This document shows positions 59,011 through 64,000 of a stretch of DNA of 64,000 nucleotides, piece by piece (positions within the stretch are counted from its first letter, which is position 1; each line of letters starts with the position of its first letter). Origin of the DNA: an uncultured Lachnospiraceae bacterium (GTDB lineage: Bacteria > Bacillota > Clostridia > Lachnospirales > Lachnospiraceae); contig CAJUBP010000011.1 of NCBI GenBank assembly GCA_910584585.1, forward strand, positions 48,900 to 112,899, written 5' to 3'. A model generated the notes under the pieces. That model was not told the origin of the DNA. It was given only the letters and a program-made list of their open reading frames with translations, and made no database searches. Both the position numbers and the translations under genes were made by a program.

Positions 59011-61455
59011 ATGAAGAAACGTATCGCAAAGTTCCTGGCATTTCTGCTGATATTCAGCAGTCTTGCCACAAATATCCCGGCTCTGGAAGTACAGGCTGCC
59101 GATCAGGCGGAGTCTATTGTTTCTGTCGCCAGAAGCCAGATTGGCGTCAAAGAGAGAAGCAGCAACTCGGATGATATTCTCTACAATGACTGGTATTACG
59201 GAAGGCGGGTAAATAATAACGGCGTGGCCGCGAAATATGCCTGGTGCGCAGTGTTTGTGTCCTGGTGCGCCGATCAGGCAGGCATTCCAACCAATATTAT
59301 CCCTAAAACCGCAAACACCACAGATATGAAGAACCGGCTGATTAATTCCGGCGGTTCCAGCCATTTGAAAGGTTCCGGATATATGCCAAGAAGCGGCGAC
59401 ATTATATTTTTTGGCTCTAATGCCAGCCAGCATGTGGGAATCGTGAAATCCTCTTCCGGCAGTACGGTTTATTACATTGATGGAAATAATACCCAGACCA
59501 ATCCTCATGGAGTCCATGACAGCAGCTGTTCATTGTCTGCCGGTAATTTATGGGGATTTGTGACACCGAATTATTCCAGTCCAACATTATCTTCAAAGCC
59601 CACAAATCCTACTGTTTCAAAGAATCAGGTATGGTATGATATCAAAGATAGAATAGAACTGAAAGTTCATGCGGACGGGGCAACCAGCTATTTTATGTCA
59701 ATATTTAAAGATGGTGAAAAAATAGTTTCTCAGGGGGTGGACGGAACATATACATTTGACGCGTCCACATATGGTTATGGACAGTATTCCGCATATTTTT
59801 CGTGTACAAATAATGTTGGAACAATTGACACAGAGTGGATTGATTTTTCTGTGGTAGGGGCAGCTACTTATACAAATGTCTATGCTTCAAGCTGGTGGTA
59901 TGATTTAACGGATACAGTAAACATTAGTGTTGATACAATTTGTGCAAAGGGGCAGGTAATTGGTATTGATAAAGAGGGAGCAGGGAGGGTTATCACGCAA
60001 AATACAGAAAATACTTATACAATTGCGGCCTCTGAACTTGGCGTTGGCATGTACTCCGCGTATTTTTCCGTATACAATGGTTCCGGCGGAATAGATACAG
60101 AAAGAGTGTCATTTGAAATCGTGGATGCTCCGAAAGAAGGCGCTGCTCTTTCCACAACAAAAACAAGCTATACGTTAAATGATACAGTTCAGGTATCCGT
60201 ATTGGTAGATTGTTCTAAAGGCCAGGTAATAGGGATAGATGACACAATAAGAAACAAGAGAGTTATTACAGAAGAGGCGGACAACGGAATATACGCAATA
60301 CCTGCGTCAAAGTTGGGAAGAGGAAAATATTCCGCGTATTTTTCGGTGTACAATGGTTCCGGCGGATACGATACTTCAAGAATTGAATTTGCAATTGACA
60401 ATCAATTAACTAACCCGGAGATTGCAATTGATAAAAACAGTTATGGAACGAATGAAGATATCATAGTTTCAGCATCAGCTAATGGCGGAGTGGAATTTTA
60501 TACATTGAAAGTATGCGATGCATCTGGAACAGAAGTAGTAAAAAAAGATTTCACAGGACACCATATTACAGTAAATGCAAATGAATTAGGAGAAGGAGCA
60601 TACACGGCAAAAGTGACATGCGCAAATTATGCCTTTGAGTCAGATACAAGAACAGTATCTTTCAGTATTGGGAATCAGGTAATTCCGGAGGAACCAGATA
60701 AATCTGATTCAGACCAAAGTACAGGAGACAAAGAAGATACCTCAGATTCAAAACCAGAAGAGAAAGAAGATACCCCCAGCTCACCCTCTGACGATAAAGA
60801 TACCATCCAACCAGAGAAACCTGGAGAGACGAATGATTCCGATTCTGATTTTAACGATGCAGACGACATGGAAGAAGGAGACATCTTCCAGGACGACTCC
60901 GGCGATGGAGAATATGAAGTGATTTCCGTAAAAGGAACCGCAGTCTGCGTAGAATATACAGACTGCGCGAACCCAAAAGCCACTGTGATCCGCATTCCCG
61001 CTGAAATAGAAGCAGAGGATGGAACCATCTGTAAAGTGACTTCCATTGCCAACAGCGCGTTCCGCAAAAATAAGAAAATTAAAAAAATATTTGTAGGGAA
61101 TAATGTAGAAACCATCGGGGCCAATGCCTTTTACGGCTGCAAAAACCTGACCAATGTAAGCCTGGGCAAAAACCTTACTTCCATCGGAGCCAATGCTTTC
61201 AGCGGATGTGTGAAACTAAAGAGCCTGATAATTCCCGCCAAAGTAAAGAAGGTTGGATCCAACGCTTTCTACGGCTGCAAGGCTTTGAAGAGACTGACCA
61301 TTAAGACCACAAAGCTGACTTCCAAAGGCCTGGGAAAAAAGGCGTGGAAAGGGATTCCAGCCAAAGCGGCGGTGCGCGTGCCGGCAGGCAAGCAGAAAGC
61401 GTATAAAAAGCTGTTCTACAAGAAAGGACTGAACCGGAAAATTAGAATAAAATAA
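59011..61455 (+). CDS. Large secreted surface protein 2: CHAP domain, Ig-like repeats, LRR
   Basis: The 814-residue protein has a signal peptide (AKFLAFLLIFSSLATNIPAL), an N-terminal CHAP amidase/peptidase domain with the catalytic Cys in YAWCAVFVSWCADQAG and His in ASQHVGIVKSSSG (about 30-190), four Ig-like repeats (VDGTYTFDASTYGYGQYSAY and relatives, about 195-545), a 70-residue acidic Asp/Ser/Pro linker (about 550-620) and a BspA-like LRR_5 tail (IGANAFYGCKNLTNVSLGKN). It is a paralogue of surface protein 1 in layout, with the Cys-rich middle replaced by the linker. AAGGAAGG precedes the ATG. It likely trims or binds peptidoglycan at the cell surface. Confidence 0.9.
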   Translation: MKKRIAKFLAFLLIFSSLATNIPALEVQAADQAESIVSVARSQIGVKERSSNSDDILYNDWYYGRRVNNNGVAAKYAWCAVFVSWCADQAGIPTNIIPKTANTTDMKNRLINSGGSSHLKGSGYMPRSGDIIFFGSNASQHVGIVKSSSGSTVYYIDGNNTQTNPHGVHDSSCSLSAGNLWGFVTPNYSSPTLSSKPTNPTVSKNQVWYDIKDRIELKVHADGATSYFMSIFKDGEKIVSQGVDGTYTFDASTYGYGQYSAYFSCTNNVGTIDTEWIDFSVVGAATYTNVYASSWWYDLTDTVNISVDTICAKGQVIGIDKEGAGRVITQNTENTYTIAASELGVGMYSAYFSVYNGSGGIDTERVSFEIVDAPKEGAALSTTKTSYTLNDTVQVSVLVDCSKGQVIGIDDTIRNKRVITEEADNGIYAIPASKLGRGKYSAYFSVYNGSGGYDTSRIEFAIDNQLTNPEIAIDKNSYGTNEDIIVSASANGGVEFYTLKVCDASGTEVVKKDFTGHHITVNANELGEGAYTAKVTCANYAFESDTRTVSFSIGNQVIPEEPDKSDSDQSTGDKEDTSDSKPEEKEDTPSSPSDDKDTIQPEKPGETNDSDSDFNDADDMEEGDIFQDDSGDGEYEVISVKGTAVCVEYTDCANPKATVIRIPAEIEAEDGTICKVTSIANSAFRKNKKIKKIFVGNNVETIGANAFYGCKNLTNVSLGKNLTSIGANAFSGCVKLKSLIIPAKVKKVGSNAFYGCKALKRLTIKTTKLTSKGLGKKAWKGIPAKAAVRVPAGKQKAYKKLFYKKGLNRKIRIK

Positions 61456-62081
61456 TTTTTAAAAAATGAACTTGTGAATCATTTTAGTTAAACTTGAGGA
61501 ATGTTTTCCCTGTTATTTGATCATGCCATGACTTATAAGTATTGCGCTGTTTCATGGCAGAAAAGATATGGATGAAACTTTCAGATTTTCCGCAAGCTGA
61601 AAAATGATTACAAACAATAATAAGCCTACCTTGTACTCTGCTGAGACAGGTAGGCTTTAGCCATGCTGGGAGATAAACCTCCATTTTTGAGGCCAGTTGA
61701 ATGGTATAGAATATGCTGTGGTATATATTGTGATTGTCAGGAAAAGTGAGCATAAGCTGGAATTCAGAGAAGGCGGCAACCAGATTGCGGGGTGGCTATG
61801 GTGATTTTCTTCATTGTTAATAAGCTGATTTTCCCAGAAGGAGAGAGGAAGAAATAAGCATGATTCGGAATGCCCTCCGGCGATTTGCCGCCATACCGAA
61901 AGGGGGAGGGGTGTTGCAGGTTTACGAAAATCTGTTATAATAAAATTGGAGAAGATGTAATTATACGCTAAAACATAATTGATTTGTAAAATGGCCTGCA
62001 ATTTTCTTATAATAATTTGAATCTTTTGGCCTGCGGGCAAAAAATCCAACAGAACAGCTTAGAGCATAGGAGGGATGGGAA
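61456..62081. other. Intergenic region without a supported gene
   Basis: This 626-bp stretch has a hairpin AAGCCTACCT / AGGTAGGCTT (61622-61657, 16-nt loop) that may end the surface-protein transcript. A minus-strand frame of 89 codons (61484-61753) begins well before it but has no recognisable content. Interrupted plus-frame pieces such as MIRNALRRFAAIPKGGG (from 61860) hint at decayed coding DNA. From about 61990 the sequence is duplicated before the second Rpn gene. Confidence 0.45.
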
Positions 62082-63005
62082 ATTAATTTAGGGACGAAAA
62101 CGGAGGCAGCGCCAGAATCTGGCTCCCAGAAAACAGATGTGAAAACAACATCCAAGGATTCCGTGTTTCGCGATTTGTTTGGGGAACGCAAGTATGCCTT
62201 GCAGTTATACCAGGCAATCCACCCGGAAGATACGGATGTGACAGAAGAGGATATAGGGAACGTAACGATAAAGAATGTATTCACTGACCAGGAGTACAAT
62301 GACCTGGGAATGACAGTCCGTGGAAAATTGCTCCTAATGCTGGAAGCGCAGTCCAGCTGGACAATGAATATTATCATCAGGATTTTTCTTTACCTGGCGC
62401 ATACTTGGAATGAGTATATTGAGAGCACCAAACAAAACCGGTATGGCAGCAAAAAGCTGGCTGTCCCCAGGCCAGAGCTTTATGTGATATATTCCGGTGA
62501 CCGGAAAACGAGGCCGGAATGGTTCCGGCTTTCGGAGGAGTTTTTTGAAGGGAACAAAGAGTATCTTGAGGTGAATGTAAAGGTGCTTTACGGGGATGGG
62601 AAAGGCGACATTATCAGCCAGTACGTAGACTTTACAAAAGTATACAATGAACAGATAAGGCTGCATGGCAAGACCAGGGAGGCAGTGCTGGAGACAATAC
62701 GGATATGCAAGGACAGAGACGTGCTGAAAGAGTACTTGTCGGGACGCGGGAAGGAGGTTGTAAACATCATGATGGGTTTGTTCGACCAGGAAAAGGCAGT
62801 GGAGCAGTTTGGAAATGAAAAGAAGGAGGAGGGCCGTGTGGAGGGCCGCAAGGAAGGCCGTGCAGAAGGAAAACTGGAAGGAAAAATAGAGGCAGCCATA
62901 AACATGAAGGCAGAGGGCCTGCCGGAAAGCATGATTGCCAAAATTTTGAATGTGGGGCTAAACATTGTGCAGGAATGGGTGACAGGGACAGCCGTGACAA
63001 GATAA
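62082..63005 (+). CDS. Rpn family PD-(D/E)XK nuclease/transposase-like protein, copy 1 (ATT start)
   Basis: The protein (307 residues from ATT 62082, or 288 from GTG 62139) belongs to the Rpn/PDDEXK_2 family of recombination-promoting nucleases. It shows DSVFRDLFGERKYALQLYQAI, the catalytic-type stretch GMTVRGKLLLMLEAQSSWTMNI (EAQ of the PD-(D/E)XK core) and the charged tail with EGRxEGR repeats (about 270-290). An AGGAGG site lies at normal distance before ATT but none before GTG, and the upstream 19 codons are conserved in copy 2, so ATT initiation is favoured. It is followed 1,069 bp downstream by a near-identical copy. These proteins are associated with horizontal exchange; the function in the host is not known. 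Confidence 0.85.
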   Translation: MNLGTKTEAAPESGSQKTDVKTTSKDSVFRDLFGERKYALQLYQAIHPEDTDVTEEDIGNVTIKNVFTDQEYNDLGMTVRGKLLLMLEAQSSWTMNIIIRIFLYLAHTWNEYIESTKQNRYGSKKLAVPRPELYVIYSGDRKTRPEWFRLSEEFFEGNKEYLEVNVKVLYGDGKGDIISQYVDFTKVYNEQIRLHGKTREAVLETIRICKDRDVLKEYLSGRGKEVVNIMMGLFDQEKAVEQFGNEKKEEGRVEGRKEGRAEGKLEGKIEAAINMKAEGLPESMIAKILNVGLNIVQEWVTGTAVTR

Positions 63006-63150
63006 GCGGAGCGGATATAGCTTTGACGATTTAGTGGACTGGTAAATTGATATGTGAAATGGCCTGCAATTTTCTTACAATAATTTGAAGCTTTTGGCTC
63101 GCAGGCACAAAAATCCAACAGAAAAGTTTAGAGAACAGGAGGAATGGAAA

Positions 63151-64000
63151 ATTAGTTTAGGGACGAAAACGGAGGCAGCGCCAGAATCTGGCTCCCAGAA
63201 AGCAGATGTGAAAACAACATCCAAGGATTCCGTGTTCCGCGATTTGTTTGGGGAACGCAAGTATGCCTTGCAGTTATACCAGGCAATCCACCCGGAAGAT
63301 ACGGATGTGACAGAAGAGGATATAGGGAACGTAACGATAAAGAATGTATTCACTGACCAGGAGTACAATGACCTGGGAATGACAGTCCGTGGAAAATTGC
63401 TCCTAATGCTGGAAGCGCAGTCCAGCTGGACAATGAATATTATCATCAGGATTTTTCTTTACCTGGCGCATACTTGGAATGAGTACATTGAGAGCACCAA
63501 ACAAAACCGGTATGGCAGCAAAAAACTGGCTGTCCCCAGGCCGGAGCTTTATGTGATATATTCCGGTGACCGGAAAACGAGGCCGGAATGGATCCGGCTT
63601 TCGGAGGAATTTTTTGAAGGGAACAAAGAGTATCTTGAGGTGAATGTAAAGGTGCTTTACGGGGATGGGAAAGGCGACATTATCAGCCAGTACGTAGACT
63701 TTACAAAAGTATACAATGAACAGATAAGGCTGCATGGCAAGACCAGGGAGGCAGTGCTGGAGACAATACGGATATGCAAGGACAGAGACGTGCTGAAAGA
63801 GTACTTGTCGGGACGCGGGAAGGAGGTTGTAAACATCATGATGGGTTTGTTCGACCAGGAAAAGGCAGTGGAGCAGTTTGGAAATGAAAAGAAGGAGGAG
63901 GGCCGTGTGGAGGGCCGCAAGGAAGGCCGTGCAGAAGGCCGTGCGGAAGGAAAACTGGAAGGAAAAATAGAGGCAGCCATAAACATGAAGGCAGAGGGCC
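63151..64000 (+). CDS. Rpn family PD-(D/E)XK protein, copy 2, truncated by the window end
   Basis: This is a near-identical second copy (starting ATT 63151 after AGGAGG, with GTG at 63208) reaching past the end of the window. The visible ~283 codons differ at few sites from copy 1, for example a Phe-to-Ile change (WFRLSEE to WIRLSEE). It has an additional AEGR unit in the repeat tail (EGRAEGRAEGKLEG against EGRAEGKLEG). The upstream ~90 bp match copy 1 as well, so the whole unit was duplicated in tandem. Confidence 0.85.
   Translation, partial: MSLGTKTEAAPESGSQKADVKTTSKDSVFRDLFGERKYALQLYQAIHPEDTDVTEEDIGNVTIKNVFTDQEYNDLGMTVRGKLLLMLEAQSSWTMNIIIRIFLYLAHTWNEYIESTKQNRYGSKKLAVPRPELYVIYSGDRKTRPEWIRLSEEFFEGNKEYLEVNVKVLYGDGKGDIISQYVDFTKVYNEQIRLHGKTREAVLETIRICKDRDVLKEYLSGRGKEVVNIMMGLFDQEKAVEQFGNEKKEEGRVEGRKEGRAEGRAEGKLEGKIEAAINMKAEG

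Larger units (their letters stand above)
61990..64000 (+). repeat. Tandem duplication of a 1,069-bp unit carrying the Rpn gene
   Basis: The unit begins with ATGGCCTGCAATTTTCTTA in the first copy (61988-62006) and recurs near 63058. Corresponding start codons are 1,069 bp apart. The copies are nearly identical through the gene but their upstream parts have drifted more. The second copy is cut by the window end. Confidence 0.9.

Noticed and set aside
61484..61753. 89-codon minus-strand frame
   Set aside because: No recognised content and a weak start; retained only as a remark in the intergenic entry.

Overview
The window is a chromosomal segment of a spore-forming, low-to-mid GC Firmicute, most likely a gut Lachnospiraceae/Clostridia. 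The evidence is the order nusB-xseA-xseB-ispA-dxs-tlyA-nadK-argR-recN-spoIVB, an Asp23 protein, AGGAGG-type ribosome binding sites, a second gyrase-like topoisomerase pair and BspA-type leucine-rich surface proteins. Calls rest on reading the translations and recalling family motifs; no database search was run.

Region 1 (1-18999) is mostly core: the end of a TRAP transporter, tRNA-Arg(CCG), an SH3 lipoprotein, rluF, ligA, metA, an Asp23 gene, then a tight nusB-to-recN run making DNA-repair, isoprenoid and NAD enzymes, ending in the sporulation protease gene spoIVB. A 235-bp element with perfect terminal inverted repeats supplies the ligA stop codon.

Region 2 (19000-24518) is an AT-rich accessory island directly after spoIVB. 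It holds a GHKL/HSP90-like ATPase, two unfamiliar proteins and an AlbA_2 (Schlafen-type) ATPase. A diverged second copy of the spoIVB 3' end, catalytic serine included, lies on its far side and shares a 21-bp identical block with spoIVB. This looks like a cargo island inserted at the spoIVB 3' end and is the best candidate here for an undescribed, possibly anti-phage, system.

Region 3 (24675-37350) returns to housekeeping: a DUF2461 protein and an ECF-like sigma factor on the minus strand, a 36-residue membrane peptide, a DUF512 protein, der, plsY, a small Ser/Thr kinase, a parE/parC-type pair and an aldo/keto reductase with ferredoxin clusters. Two fold-back DNA elements lie here. From 37427 to 38571 are remains of a GHKL ATPase and an N6-DNA methylase, a decayed restriction-type island.

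Region 4 (38641-52951) is a plant-polyphenol (galloyl ester) utilisation locus. Two LysR regulators diverge from a GPH-family transporter, an esterase, a GH3 glycosidase, a lipoprotein hydrolase lacking its catalytic Asp, a UbiD decarboxylase (gallate decarboxylase type), a UbiX prenyltransferase and an in-frame fusion of an LpdD-like protein with a subtype-B tannase. A GH65 phosphorylase and a chemoreceptor at its end are pseudogenes. The inferred flow is uptake, deglycosylation, ester cleavage to gallate and decarboxylation to pyrogallol.

Region 5 (52952-64000) is accessory: an IS91-like fragment, a Uma2 protein, an XRE repressor divergent from a large surface protein with a 14-bp inverted-repeat operator between them, a lipoprotein, a second large surface protein, and a tandem duplication of an Rpn/PD-(D/E)XK gene that runs off the end. 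Both Rpn copies appear to begin at an ATT codon.
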